Positions 1-12,915 of a DNA stretch of 64,000 nucleotides are shown here, in pieces (positions within the stretch are counted from its first letter, which is position 1; every line of letters begins with the position of its first letter). Under the pieces are notes generated by a model. The model had not been told where the DNA came from and did no database searches. It saw only the letters and a list, made by a program, of their open reading frames with translations. The DNA lies in contig VXAI01000161.1 in NCBI GenBank assembly GCA_013399305.1, forward strand, positions 1,770,530-1,834,529, given 5' to 3'. The DNA comes from Rostratula benghalensis (taxonomy: Eukaryota; Chordata; Aves; Charadriiformes; Rostratulidae). The translations under genes and the position numbers were made by a program.

Positions 1-182
1 AGTGCAGCAAGAAGACAAGAATTGCTTCCTAATTGTAGTGGAAGGACTTTTTTTTTTTTTTTTTTTTTTTTAACCTGAAGGTAACAAGTGTCATTTTGCA
101 TGTATTAAGATTTAAAGAGGTGTCTCCGTTACCACTGATGTGTAACTCAAGACTCGCAGAGTTGTAAAACTGTAACTTTATG

Positions 183-434
183 CTAATTTCCATCAATTAT
201 GTACAGCCCATTTACAAATGCGTTACGCGCTGTCCTTGATGCCCGCGCGGTGCTCGGATTGGCTCTGCTATTTATCGCCTTCATCTCCACGGGCCTCATA
301 AACTGTTCCTGCTTAGAGGAAATAAGATTTGACTTATCAGCCTTCTCCCCTCTTAGTCCCAGCAAGGGTTTTCCCGTGCCGTATGCCACAGAAGCACTTT
401 GTTTCATTGCCACGTGAGCTCGAAAAAAGTCCAT
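183..434. other. CpG-rich block of unknown role
   Basis: About a dozen CpG in 240 bp, an ATTGG (inverted CCAAT) at 258-262, TATTTAT just after it and an E-box CACGTG at 411-416. Both strands are open (72 and 83 codons), and neither product was recognised. It may be a small CpG-type promoter or an old processed sequence. The flanks are AT-rich. Confidence 0.35.
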
Positions 435-499
435 AGAGCTGCTTTATTTGCAAGATGTAGTTGAATAAAATAAAATACCATAAAGGTTGCGCAAGGGGA

Positions 500-718
500 G
501 GGTTAGATTAGATATTAGGGAAAATTTCTTCGCCAAAAGGGTTACCAAACATTGGAACAGGCTGCAGTGGTGGAGTCACCATCCCTGGAGGTGTTTAAAA
601 GCCGGGCAGACATGTTGCTGAGGGACATGGCTTAGTGGCGGCCTTGGCAGTGTTGGGTCGATGGCTGGACTCAATGATCTTGGAGGTCCCTTCCAATCTT
701 GGCTATTCTGTGAAATAT
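500..718 (+). mobile_element. CR1 3'-end fragment
   Basis: Runs from gatattagggaaaatttctt to atgatcttggaggtccct and ttctgtgaa, the CR1 3' UTR in sense orientation; 5' truncated as usual. Confidence 0.9.
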
Positions 719-3700
719 AGAGCTTGGGATACTCCAACGTATTTCAAAACAGACATTTCAGATTAACGACCACGTATGGGGTTTTTTTCCAAAACACAGA
801 AGCCCTTTATCAGTTTTAGCTCTTCCTAGCTTGCTGTTATTCTTTTCTTTGAAACTTACCGTCAGGAATCACAACCAAGACTTTTTTCCCTAAGGACAGC
901 CTCTACCCGGTGTGAAAGCCTGGCCAGGAACCACAGCCTGCAGGGATGGACAGTTCTGGGGACATCCTACAACCCATTTATTTGTAATCCAGAACTTTCC
1001 TGTGTCTGTCTTACTGATTTACTGATATTTCCTCTGGAAAGTTGCTGCTTCTTGGTGTCTTAGTCCCACCATTTTCTGATACCACTGAGTATTTACTGCG
1101 TGGGCAGGTTCAGCTACTGGTTTTGCACTTTGAAGATTAAAGGAGACCATAAACTATATAAATTCAAAACCAGAACAATCTGTTCAGGAGGCACATAAAA
1201 CAGTTTCCAGCACCTTCGGTGTATTCTATAAACAAAATATATAAAGCTAACTATGTCTGATAATGGTATAATAATAACATCTGCTGTTTGTATAGCACAT
1301 TTCACGTTAAAGGGAATTAATCTGTTACAGCATGTTGGAGAAGTAAGATTGGGAGATACAAGGGCAATTGTTAAGGGCAATTCCTGGTAAAAGAACAAGT
1401 TAGTGCTGCCAGAGGTTGATACCATACCCAGAAATACCAACAAGTCTCTATTTTGAAATCTTTGTTTTAAACTTTCCAGGTGTCAAGTGGTCCCGAGCTT
1501 AAAATTGCTCTCTGAAGGGAAGGGGAGGACGTGGCCCGTTTTGAATAACCCTCTCCAAGAACTTTCTCTACTTGAAAGTGTTTTTTCAAAAGAAATGGTT
1601 TAGTGGCAATTTTATCCATGCCAGTAAGCACAGGGAAATTTGAGAAAGCTGAAAAACCTCGCTGGGATGCTCTCCTTTGAGCCAGATCTGCCCCCCCCCC
1701 CCCCTACCCAGACTGCCATCAGTGCAGAGCATCCCCACCACCACAAAGACCTGAGGGCTGAGGTCTTCTCTGCATAGTCACCTTGTCAATCCCTGAGCTG
1801 GTCCTCGCCCTCAGGCCACCAGCAAACCCGGCTGGGCTGTTTTTTTTTGTTGCCACACAGAAATGTTCACCAGCTCCAACACAGAAAAGGGCGAGACGTG
1901 CAGATCTCATCCTCCCCCACCAGGAGTTTACAACTGGCCAGAAGGAAAGTTCACAGACCTGGGAGGCTCAAGGCGTAACAGGCTGATGCTTTGTCCACAG
2001 ATCCTGGTGATACAGCAGAACCCTTCACTGATAAGAAAACCCATGGGGTTTCTGTGGGCTTTGGATTGCAGGTTTGCAAGAAATGTGAACAAGATACATC
2101 TCCACCTTTTTTTTTCTTACTATTTTTTTCTGGTCTGAATTTGGATGATCTGCATGCAAAGGCCATTTCTGCCACATAGTTAACTCTGGCAGGTGGAAAA
2201 AGTCTCACTAAAGGAAATTTAGCCTTGGCTTGAGATTCAAAAATTTAAAACGTGGCATTAGGGCTACCATGGAGTTTCTAGTGTTGGAAAGTGACTCCTT
2301 GAGCACTACGGAAGGACAAGGAGCCCGAGTTGGCTAGATAAGATACTCTCCCTAGACTTACCTCTCCAGCTGATGCAAACGATAGTTGATTGCTAATATT
2401 CTTGCCCTACACCCATTTTGTATTTAATATATGTTTAGACTGATTTCTAGAATTGCAGTCATTTAAGCCATCAGACCCACAATTCCTTCTGACCATTAAT
2501 TCAGAATTTCAGCTCACACATAACCAGCCTCCCCAGCGCTCTGCAGCTTTTTGCTGCCATTTCAGGTAGGGTCCATATGTTCCCACACCTCTGACCCTAG
2601 TAATTACCCTGCAGTTTCCCCCAGGAAAAGCAGTCTGTTTTCTTTTGTTTTTCCCTTGAAGATGCACCATTGACTTGCTGACCAACAAGAGACACAGATA
2701 CCCACATAGCAAAATTTCTTTTAGTGGTAAAGGAAGGAAGAAATCATTGGAGCAACATTTAACAAATCCAATTACCTAAAGCCCATCATGGAGTAGATTC
2801 TCCATGTGCTAGGTGTATAAACAAAGACAAATTATCTGCTACTGAAAGAGAAAACACAAACCTACCATTTCCACAGCCAGAAAAGAGCTGTAGGGAAGAT
2901 TTGTTCTGTTTTACACTTGTGAGATTTTTGTGGCTCTAGACTTTTGAACACAATATCACTTTCTAAAATTATCTTTATTTTAGATAAATCTTGGAGGTGA
3001 GAACTGCCTTATGGAGCATGTCATCACCACGGCCTCTGTTACATCAAATAATAACATAGAAGAGCACACTGTGTCCAGGACTGCACGTGCAGCATGGGAA
3101 CTTATTCACCAAATCCAGCAGTGTGTCAAAAATGCCTGAGAAACAAAACTGGGGGACGCTTTCAGTCATTACAGTAAATACTTTTCTACCTGACAGCAGA
3201 AAAATTTTACTCAGTGTGTCATGCAGAGAAGCTGGCATAGCCTTCACCTGGCGCCACCTTCATCTGGTGCCAAGTCACACAGCTTGTGCCTCTGAAGGGT
3301 TCTTGCTGAGTTCAGAACTACTGCTCACAGCCAAAGACACCAGCAAAGAGAGCCAGCTCAGGATGGCTACTAAACGTGGAGTGGTAGGTCTCCTAGAACC
3401 ACCTTGAGATTAAAAGGCCAGGACTCTCATCTGGAGGTGGAAGAAACCAATCCTTAGTCCTTGAGTACAAAACTAGAAGCTTTGAAAGCCCAAAGGAAAG
3501 TTCTCTCACCTTTCCTGAGAGCTTGGTCAGGCAGGTCGGCCTGAGTGCCTCACACAAGGCAGTGTGAGCCTTGCCCAATACAGGAACTGCTGAGTAGGAG
3601 AACTTGGAGAAGAAGAATGCCACTCTACCACACTCCACTTTTAAGCCTTTTAAGCCCTTTCAATTATTTTTGGTGTTCTTACATTTGATTCAAAAGAGTT

Positions 3701-4324
3701 TGTATGATTTACTACTTTTGTGGAAGGCCAGCACAGTAAACATGGGCTTGTACTGAACAATACTGTACATAGAGGTAATCAGGAACTTGGAATGGATATT
3801 AGATATGTCAAGCCACTCATCACAACTTGATGGAGAAACATAGTACTCCAGTGTCTCACTGGCCATATATTCAGGCTTTTGTCATTTAAACACTTCAAGA
3901 GAAATGGGACCAGATCACTCAAGCTGCCTTTTTGAAGCATTGCCTAAAACCGCAAGGACTCAGAGGACAAGAGGTGTTTGGGACCTTCTACGTCTTGGGA
4001 ATGCTGATTTGTCAGAACTCTTTGTGATTCATACATTTTTTAACGATCAAACTGCTGAAGAAAAGGTTTCTTGGACTGGGAATTGGGCTGTTGTTCAAAC
4101 AAGACAAAAGGTTTGCGGGATGTGAGCCCATAGAGGTTAGTTCATGAGTAACAGCCAGTAAGGCTTGACTGTGCATCCTCTTCCAACCACAGCCACTCCA
4201 CACAAACACCTATGGACAGGGTCATTTGAAGAGCAAGGTCAAGAGCTTGAAGCTGGGGTCAAGAGCTACTGAAGCTCATTTTCACTTGAAAAGATTAGGA
4301 GTCGGCAACCTGAGCAACTCCACA
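719..4324. other. Intergenic, nothing recognised
   Basis: AT-rich apparently single-copy sequence with a poly(C) run at 1,691. Only short frames without recognisable products. Confidence 0.6.
1691..1704. repeat. Poly(C) run of 14
   Basis: Homopolymer C, unusual in length for this AT-rich region and a likely sequencing-error site. Confidence 0.9.
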
Positions 4325-4553
4325 GCATAGAATCATAGAATCGTTCAGGTTGGAAGAGACCCTTGGGATCATCGAGTCCAACCATCAGCCCTACTCTACA
4401 AAGTTCTCACCTACACCAGATCTCCCAACACCCCATCTAAATGACTCTTAAGTAAATTGTTTATGGGGACTCAACCAGACTCACCCTGGGCAGCTTATTC
4501 CAGTGTCTGACCACTCTTTCTGTGAAAATTTCTTTCCTAGTGTTCAGCCTAAA
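4325..4553 (-). mobile_element. CR1 3'-end fragment
   Basis: Starts agaatcatagaatcgttcagg and continues ttggaagagacccttgggat through tgtgaaaatttctttcctag, the CR1 3' UTR in antisense. A diverged copy. Confidence 0.9.
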
Positions 4554-4949
4554 TGATCAGCAGACATGACCTTGGAAATTAGCAGATATGGCTTTGGAGG
4601 AGAGAGGTGGCCATCTGGCATGTCCCTGAAGATACACCTCTTTTAACAAAAGCAGTTGCCCTTCATGCAATGAGAAATGACCAAAATTTTCAGTTGCAAC
4701 AAGCATATCAAACTTTCTATGTTTAATACCAAGTAGCAATTTTTTGGTGAGTAAGACTACAAGGAAAACATCGTAAGATTAGAAATCTGTATCTTATACT
4801 CACCTAGTGGTCAGAAAACAGAGTGAACATAGCCTTTTTTTTGTTGCCCCTACCAGGTGTGTATCACTCTTTGATACAAAAAGAACTGGTGGCCCATGCA
4901 TGAAAGGAAATCTGTATCCTAGTAATGGCAAGTCATGGAAAGGGTCAGG

Positions 4950-5024
4950 AAATAAAATAAAATAAAATAAAATAAAATAAAATAAAATAAAATAAAATAA
5001 AATAAAATAAAATAAAATAAAATA
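4950..5024. repeat. (AATAA)n microsatellite running into an assembly gap
   Basis: About 15 perfect pentanucleotide units, ending exactly at the run of N. Confidence 0.97.
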
Positions 5025-5078
5025 NNNNNNNNNNNNNNNNNNNNNNNNNNNNNNNNNNNNNNNNNNNNNNNNNNNNNN
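5025..5078. other. Assembly gap, 54 N
   Basis: Run of N directly after the pentanucleotide repeat; the true repeat length is unknown. Confidence 0.99.
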
Positions 5079-8000
5079 AAAACATAAAGGTCATAATAAA
5101 TGCAAGTCTAAAAGTTAGAAGCAAAGGAGGAGAGAAAAAGATGGTGGGTATAGACAATAATTACAGTACCATGTAAAGAGCGTAGTTAAATACAAAGCTT
5201 AATATGCTTTAAAAAACCCCAACAAACATACACACACCCCCAGATGTCTCTTCAACATCTCTTCCACTGACTCACAGGAGTAATTTGAGGACAACACTTT
5301 TATGAGGTGCTCCCATGGAGACACCTCCCTCATGCTGTTATTTGCCATTTATCCCAGATACATAAGCAAACTATAAGATAATCCCACCTTTCTTTGAACA
5401 TCAATTCACACTAAAATTCCCTTTTCTCAACACTACTGCTTTCACATTCATCTGATTCAGATGTTTAAATCTGATTAGGTCTACCAGTAACTGTTTGTAA
5501 GAACAACAAGCAATTGCCAAGAAGAGGTAAAAAGTACTTACGGATGTGATGAGTATCATCAGAGAACTTGGAGATCTGTAGAGTTTAATGGCATTATTAA
5601 AAGCTGGCATCTCTAGTCATGTAGACCAACAAGAAAGTACATGACCCTTCTACTGTTGATATTCCTCTCTTTAGGAAAATTCACCTTCTCTGTGAATCCC
5701 TTATTCCCTCTGGAGAAGAAGAAAAAGAAGCTATTTCTAAAGCTGGTATTCATCCAAATGCTGGGCAATGAGACAAAACTGAAATCAGTTCTAGAAAATT
5801 TTAAATACGTTGAGCTGAAGAGAGAAGGAGGGCGAGATTTCATCCAGTCCTTTCAATACTGGAAATTGCCCCCGAGAAGCTTCCACTCCACAGAACAGAA
5901 ACAAAGGAGGTTGGTTTTACGTGGGAACACATGTTGAGTAGCCAGTTTAAAAGCAGGATGTTAGTGGTAAGGTCTGTGTTGTTGTAAGGTCTGTGTTTAG
6001 TTGTAAGATCTTTAGTTGTAAGATCTTTAGTTGTAAGATCTGCTGATCTGTGCTCAGGCCAAAAGAACTACGGGATTCTTATCACGTAGAGTTTCTTCTG
6101 ACAGTACATACCTTCACTGCAGGAGGTCTTTGGGGCAATTTGGAAGATGCAGCAGACAGAAAGGCACAGCAGGAATACCTATCATCCAGAAGGAAGAAAC
6201 AATTGGGAATTGCAGAGGAGCACACGGCAGCATGTTTGTGCTAAAATGATTATTCAACAAATGATGTGAAAAACCTGAGAACTGGTCACCAAGACAGACA
6301 CTGGGACAGCTTGATTTAGCCTCATGAGCTTCCTCTTGCTAGTTTGCAATCACAATCAGTGGAGAAAGACTTGCTCTTCCAGAGGGTGTTCAGAAAGTAG
6401 TAGAAGGATGCACAGCGCTTTGCGAACACCAGCAGTTTTCACTGGGGTGGAGAAAGGTGGGGTGTCAACTTTTGTATTACACAGTTCAGGAAAGAAATGT
6501 CATGGGATATTTAAACACACTACATACTCGGCAGCTCTAATTTATGTCCAGCTCACAAGAAGGAAGCGAGTAACAATGCCCCAAACCCATGGCATGCAAA
6601 GCACGACAAAGGAAAGATTCCCCTGTTGCTCAACTCTTCACTGTACAAGACACATAAACCCCAACTTTGCCTCTGTTGACAAAGATCATGTGAGCTATAG
6701 GATTAGAAGCCAACACTATCATTGCAAGCCTAAAACAAATAATAAAAGAAAAGATAAATTAGTTGGTTCCTATCAATGAAGAGATGCCATATGGTTAACT
6801 CCCTAAAACGTGGTGCAGCACAAGTAGCTAAGAAGCTCTTTTTTCCCCTTTTAAGTAGTTGGGGGCTTACAGGTCTGCCAGGTTAATATCCAAAACCAAG
6901 GCAAACCTAATCAACACTGCTTGCCTTCTAAAAAGTGAGAGGAAAAGTGAGTTTAAAATAAAGACACCCTAAAATATACGCATCTTTTCTAATTCCACTG
7001 TTTTCATCTTTCCACAGTAGTGGAACATTTTGGATTATTAAAAAAACAAAAACAAAAAGCTCAACAGACAAATAGCATGACAGACTCTTGTTCAATGTAA
7101 AGACTAGACCAGCTTCACCATTCCCATTAGCTCAAGGTTCAAGTTGGATTTTCTTTAGTGTATTTCTGGTATTTCTAAAGGAACCTGAAAGAGGCTGCAT
7201 CAGCTTTGTGCCCTAAGGAGCTAATGCCTATTGCTCTGGATCTATATGCACGTTGCAAAGTTCTTTTATACATATTTTAACTACTGCTAAAATCCAACAT
7301 GTATTCTAAAGCAGTTTCAGTTATTCCAGAAGTAACATTAAGACTTTAAAATGGGTGTTTTTACCAACTTTGTACACCATACTAATATAAGTAGGCCTAA
7401 ATATGAGAATTTGTTGCCCCACCTGTAAGCCTCTGAAAAAAGTAGTCATGCAATATATGACACCCAACCCCAAATGTGTGTCTTTAGTCCATTTATTCAC
7501 ATTCAGAAATGCAATTATTGAGTTCTGTTAGACATGTGCTACATTTATAACTATGCTGAAATTATACCGTGCAATTTATCCTACACCCAATTGCCAAAAT
7601 CAGAAAGAAACCATAGAACTCTTTCCACTGCCATCAGTGGGAAAGATGGCACGTCTTTCTGATGTGACAGCTTCTGGATGAGCAAAACTGCTGGCCAACA
7701 TTTCATGGAAACTTCACAGGATTCAACACGAAAAGAAGACTCATTTGCATCCACAAAAGTGGGAATGAAACAGGCAAGTGTTATGTATCTGTGTTTTTCT
7801 GCCTTAATAGCAATTAATGACAGAGTCCTTCTTTTTTTCATCCAAGTTTATTCACTAAAAGCTTCGCCCTGCTCAGATTTTTCACATGGACTCCCTGACC
7901 ACCATAGAACCAGTCTTATATCCAAAGCAAGTAGAACCATAAGAAAAATAATTTCTTGGGAACGTGGTGAAAGTGGCAAGGAGCACATCTTGTTGAACAC

Positions 8001-8504
8001 CAGTGTGTGTCCTAGGCTCCTTGCTTGCTTACCTTGGTCTCCATGAACTGCCACAACAGTGCACAGATACCCCTGAGGGAGCAGAAGTCCAGGGGATTAC
8101 GTGGTGCCATCACACCAGTGCAAAGCAGTCTCTCAGCTACCGGGTAGTACGTGATGGGGTGCAGCATTCTCTAATGTAAGCGCCTCAATTCTGGATCCAA
8201 GTTCTGGGAAAAGGCAACATTATGAAGAGATGAGCTTGGATGGGCACTACTTGGATGGGTCTTTCCTGTGCCATCATGCAGTGGCTGGCGCTGTGAATTA
8301 GAAACCTGCATTCCACAGAGATCTAATGGGATTGGTTTTGACATTTCCAAGGGCCCCATTTTACTGTGACAAACACTCCTCTTTCTTCTGGCCAAAAACA
8401 GTCAAGTTGCAGGCACAGACGAGGAACTTCAACATCCCACACCTCAGGGTACTTCTTCAGCCTTTTATGGTAGCCCTGTATGGTAGATAACCAACAGTCT
8501 TCAT
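5079..8504. other. Intergenic, minisatellite only
   Basis: Apart from the 15-bp minisatellite near 6,000 nothing stands out. Open frames of 98 and 151 codons (5,641-5,937 and 6,324-6,779) have no recognisable domain and look accidental. Confidence 0.55.
5963..6042 (+). repeat. Short minisatellite, 15-bp unit
   Basis: Three near-perfect copies of ttgtaagatctttag, preceded by diverged copies of the same unit (ttgtaaggtctgtgt). Confidence 0.85.
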
Positions 8505-8690
8505 AGAAACAGAGAATCATCAGAGTTGGAAGGGACCTCTAGAGATCACCCAGTCCCACTCCCCTGCTAAAGCAGGATTGCCCAGAGCACATCACTCAGG
8601 GCTGCATCCAGGCAGGGCTTGAAGGTCTCCAGAGAAGGGGACTCCACACCCTCCCTGAACAGCCTCTTCCAGTCTTCACATCTCTCACTG
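8505..8690 (-). mobile_element. CR1 3'-end fragment
   Basis: Contains agaatcatcagagttggaag and cagggcttgaaggtctccag. It ends in an AT-rich low-complexity stretch (about 8,691-8,780). Confidence 0.9.
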
Positions 8691-9850
8691 AATTAAAAAC
8701 ATAATCAAATGCTATAATGACAATAATATACATACAGCATAATAAAAATAGTTCATTTAAAAAAAAATAAAATAAAAATAGAAGCTAGCCTTGTAAGATG
8801 AGGAGCATGGATGGGGCTGCACGCCGAGGTGCAGCTCTCCACACCTCTGTCCCATGGGCAGCAGGACTCTGTCTCAGAGTCACTCTTTGCAGCTCTGCAG
8901 TCTCCAGAGACAACGTAGAGGATGCTCGCAATTAGCACCAACCATTGGTGGTGTTAAATACTAAAAACTGGGCTCCACACATTTGCTTGCACTTCAGCAC
9001 AAAACCCCTGCAAGAACCATCCCTCTCCTTTCCCGTGGCCCTACAGTGCTGCTACTCCTTTGCAAAGCTTTTCACCAAACACAGATGTTGAATTTACTCC
9101 ATCATTTATATCACTCATATTCGGAGGTTTTTGCCAAGAGCTACCTGTATTTTATCCTCTCTGCCCATAGCCTTGTAGCCAGTAGAGCAGATGGAGCTGA
9201 AATACAGGTGCAAATAAATAAGTAGAAAAGTTATATTAATGCATTCCTCCGGGAGAAGAACATGAAAAAGGTCTGCCAGAGTTTATTTTTTTTACACCAG
9301 TTCTCCTTTTGCCCTGTTTCGCAGTATCTGCATGCTCCAGATGTTTAAAGAATAGGTCTTGTTTTGGAAAATTGAGAAAGTTGAGAGAGTACAAACCAGG
9401 GAGCACTGGTTTGCATAACACACGTCGCAGGGGAGAGGGACAAGTGAAGGGCTGCATTTTTGTGTCCTCGCTCACAGTGAGCAGCACCTTGCTCACCACA
9501 GTAGGCCAACTAAAATCACCTGCCCTATAGAAAAGCTTTCACAACATAAATATCAAGGAATCACAGATAAGACAGACAAAGAAGTTGAGAAGCCTAGATT
9601 TTTTTTTTTTCTGGCCCCTGAAAATGTCAAATTCTGTGGGCTAAGCCTCTCTTCAACATTTAACAATGCTTCGTTCCTGCAAAGTGTCAACAGAAGACAG
9701 CTTTATGATCCAATTAAAAAAAAGAAAACCAAAAAAAAACCAACCACCCCAAACTAAAAAAACCCCAACAACTCAGTGTTTCGTTTTAAAAGCTTGTTAG
9801 GCTTTCAGATAAAGTCAGCTTAGCTGCAAATCTATCAAAGTTTCGTTTGA

Positions 9851-10501
9851 CTACAAATTCAAAAAAAATCCAAACAAAAAGGCCAAACAAGCACCAGCCA
9901 AACCTGAAGACTTACATAGCCAGGGTTCTTGGATCCTCTCCTCGTTTTCTTTGGCTTTGTAGTCGTGATTATTCCTTGCTATTTTTAGCCCTAACCACGT
10001 GCTCCTCTGAATATTAACGAAACAAGAAGAGTCGCATTCCTGCAACGAAAGGAAAGTCAAACAGACAATGGAGGGCCCCAGCCTAGTTCGAGGAAGACCA
10101 TGCACAATGGAAAAGAGCGAGCCCAAGTCAGTGAATAACACCCCCTCCATGGAGCCGGTGAGTTCCATGCCTCCATCAGGCGTGCGCAGGCAGAAGGTGG
10201 TGGATAATAGGACCCCAGGATCTTGGTTCCCTGGCCGGCGATCAAAGGCGTGTTTCTCCACCACCCACTGACTTCTCAGGGAAGAGCTGGGAGCTTCTGC
10301 CTCTGCCACCAGAAGGAAAACAATACCCAGAGAAATGGCTGTGGATAAAATGGCCTCAGCGAGAGAGGACTTACAGCCCTGTAAGAAACAAATGTCACGT
10401 TTGACAACGAACAAATGTCCTGGGTTGACCAACACAAGACTAACTTTTCTTCTAAAGCCAGGGAAATTGCACTTTTGGAAGACTCTAGTGTCTGAATTCA
10501 T
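9851..10501 (-). other. Unexplained 216-codon open frame, possible exon
   Basis: The longest open frame in the window that is not derived from a known gene. Its core (about 10,060-10,375) is more GC-rich than its surroundings. On the minus strand the core is preceded by an acceptor-like tttcttacag, and a second acceptor-like ctttcgttgcag lies near 10,040. The product has a hydrophobic stretch (AISLGIVFLLVAEAEA) but no recognised domain. It could be a lncRNA or orphan exon, or chance. Confidence 0.25.
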
Positions 10502-11149
10502 GAAAATATTTACTTTATGGCCAGCCAGGCTCTGGGAGATTCAAGGTCTCAGTGGATTTGAGCCTTGCCCAGGTGCAGGCATGAGGATGATCAAGGCCTG
10601 GGCATTTGACCCAAGCGTGCCCACAGGATTATTTCATACTATGAACATCACATTCAATATCAATTAGAAAAGTTTACTGGTATAAGCCTCTCCCTTGATG
10701 ATGGTGGTCCAGACAACTCCTTGCCCCAGTGCTGGACCCCTGAGCCCTTCCTTTCCCCCCCAAAGCTGTTGCACTCGCAGCATCCAACATTGGCTGTCCT
10801 CTGCTGGGAGTGCACAGCTTCCTGATGAGATAATTGGCCGAGTGTTATTCTTGTACATCTTATATCACTGGCTGAAAATCAATATGTGTACTAACACACT
10901 TTTTCCATAGCTGATAAAATGTTAATTCATCTCCACTGTGCATTTACATTTGTAAGAGCATCGCTTGTGACCAACTGACAGCAGTGATGCTGCCTGTTGG
11001 TCAACAGACTCATGTCCCAACAAGCAAACAGCCAGACCACAAGAACCTTGCTCTCATTCAGCTCCGTTCACCATCCCCCAGTTATAATGTCACCAGAGAT
11101 GCACCAGAAGACCATATCAGCCCTACCAGAGACAGCAGATCAACATGAG

Positions 11150-11452
11150 CTAGCAATGTGCACTTTGCAGCCCAGAAAGTCAACCGCATCCTGGGCTTCA
11201 AAACAACTCTTTTGATGGTTCTGACCAGCAGGTCAAGGGAGGTTATTCTGCCCCTCTGCTCCACACCCCTGGGACACCAGGTTGTCCAGGGAAGTTGTGG
11301 CTGCCCCATCCCTGGAGGGGTTCAAGGCCAGGCTGGATGAGGCTTTGAGCAAACTGGTCCAGTGGGAGGTGTCCCTGCCCATGGCAGGGGGGTCGGAACT
11401 GGATGATCTTTAAGGTGCCTTCCAATTCTATCCATTCTATGATTTTATGATT
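11150..11452 (+). mobile_element. CR1 fragment with internal deletion
   Basis: An upstream CR1 piece (cagcccagaaagtcaaccgc to attctgcccctctgctcc) is joined directly to the 3' UTR (gttgtccagggaagttgtgg to ttctatgattttatgatt). A few hundred bases of the usual intervening sequence are missing. Confidence 0.88.
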
Positions 11453-12387
11453 GTGGCCATGGAGATGGTACAGTCCCTCTGCCTAACAACAGATTTCTGT
11501 AAATCCACAGATGACAACCAAGCGCCCTTTTTTTGGAAACTATATTTACTTTCTTATTCTTTGTTCTTCACAGAAAGTATTTAAATAACTAAAACCAAAA
11601 AGGGAGTTCAGTGATAATGCGTGCCGGGTTATGCACAGATGCCCCAGAAGAGACACAGGGTGCAAGGAGGTCCCTCTCCTGCCCCTGTGCAGGAGGGTGG
11701 TGTGGCTGGAGAACCATGGGTGTCACAGCTCTGCACCCACCAGTACAGCCCAAGGCAGGTACCCGGCCTCCCCTGGCAAAGACTGGGCAGCTCCAGTCAC
11801 TGCAGTGTCAGAGACCGAAAAGTCCCCAGGACAAACAGAGAGGAGCCACCCCTCCTTTTTAGGACCTATGAGGGTGAGCAGGCAAAGGGGTCGTAAAGGG
11901 CATCCCATATTTTCAGTGCAGCAGCCCCGGCTTTGGGAAGGGTTGGCTTCCCCAGAAACAGGATTTCCCCAACTCATCGCTCCCGAATAAGAGGGTGTTG
12001 GGCCACACCCGCTCTCACGCCAGCAGACATTCAGACATCATGCAATATTTAATTCCATGAAACCTATGCTGCCAAAGTTTGCAATGACCTCAGCCTCCCT
12101 GCCCCACTCTCACCCGCCTTTGACTCGGGTGCTTGCACTCTTCTGCTCAGGACGTTGCCTTCCCTTTGCTTCACTTCCAGCCTCCTGCTTTTCCTTTGAA
12201 TCCTCTTACGCTTCTGATACAAGGTGTTTGGCTTTCTGAGTCCTCTGCCACCCTCCTTCACTTGCTGTTAGCATCCGACAGGTCTTCGACCTCGGTTTCT
12301 TTCTCTTCACCTTCAAAATTTCTTCCTAGAATCTCAGGTGCAAACAAACTATGGCAGGTAGAAGCAAGAAAGAAGCGAGGAGTGGGG
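11453..12387. other. Intergenic, nothing recognised
   Basis: Locally GC-richer sequence (11,600-12,000) that is open in several frames on both strands, as expected from base composition. No recognised product. Confidence 0.5.
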
Positions 12388-12915
12388 AATCATAGAATCA
12401 TTGAGTGGTTTGGGTTGGAAGGGATTTTGAAGATCATGCAGTTCCAACCCCCCTGCCATGGGCAGGAACACCTCCAACCAGACCAAATTGCTCCAAGCCC
12501 CATCCAGCCTGGCTTTCAACACCTCACCCAGGGATGGGGCAGCCAGAGCTTCCCTGGGCAACCTGTTCCAGTGTCTCACCACCCTCACAGCAAACAGTTT
12601 CTTCCTGAGATCTCATCTAACTCTCCCCTCTTTCAACTTAAAACTGTTACCCCTTGTCTTATGGCTTCTCTCCCTGATCAAGAGTCCCTCCCCTTCTCTC
12701 CTGTATCCCCTGTTAGGGACTGGAAGGGCTCTAAGGTCTCCACGGGCCTTCACTTCTTCAGTCTGAACAACCCCAACTTTCTCTGCCCATTGGAGAACAG
12801 GAGAGGTGGTGCTAGAAGAGGTGTTCCAGCCCTCTGATCATCTTCATGGCTCTCCTCTGGACCTATTCCAACAGGTCCCTGTCCTTCCTGTGCTGAGGAC
12901 TCCAAGCCTGGTCTC
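12388..12915 (-). mobile_element. CR1 3' fragment extending into ORF2
   Basis: From aatcatagaatcattgagtg to cctgtgctgaggactccaag, continuous CR1 3' UTR and end of ORF2 in antisense. Confidence 0.92.

Noticed and set aside
183..434. Possible histone-gene promoter or histone coding fragment
   Set aside because: CCAAT and TATA-like motifs are too close together, and neither frame matches a histone; kept only as a CpG-rich block.
6324..6779. 151-codon plus-strand frame
   Set aside because: No domain, no splice or promoter context, ordinary base composition; most likely chance.
12133..12837. 234-codon plus-strand frame
   Set aside because: More than half lies in the antisense CR1 at 12,388-12,915; not a host gene.
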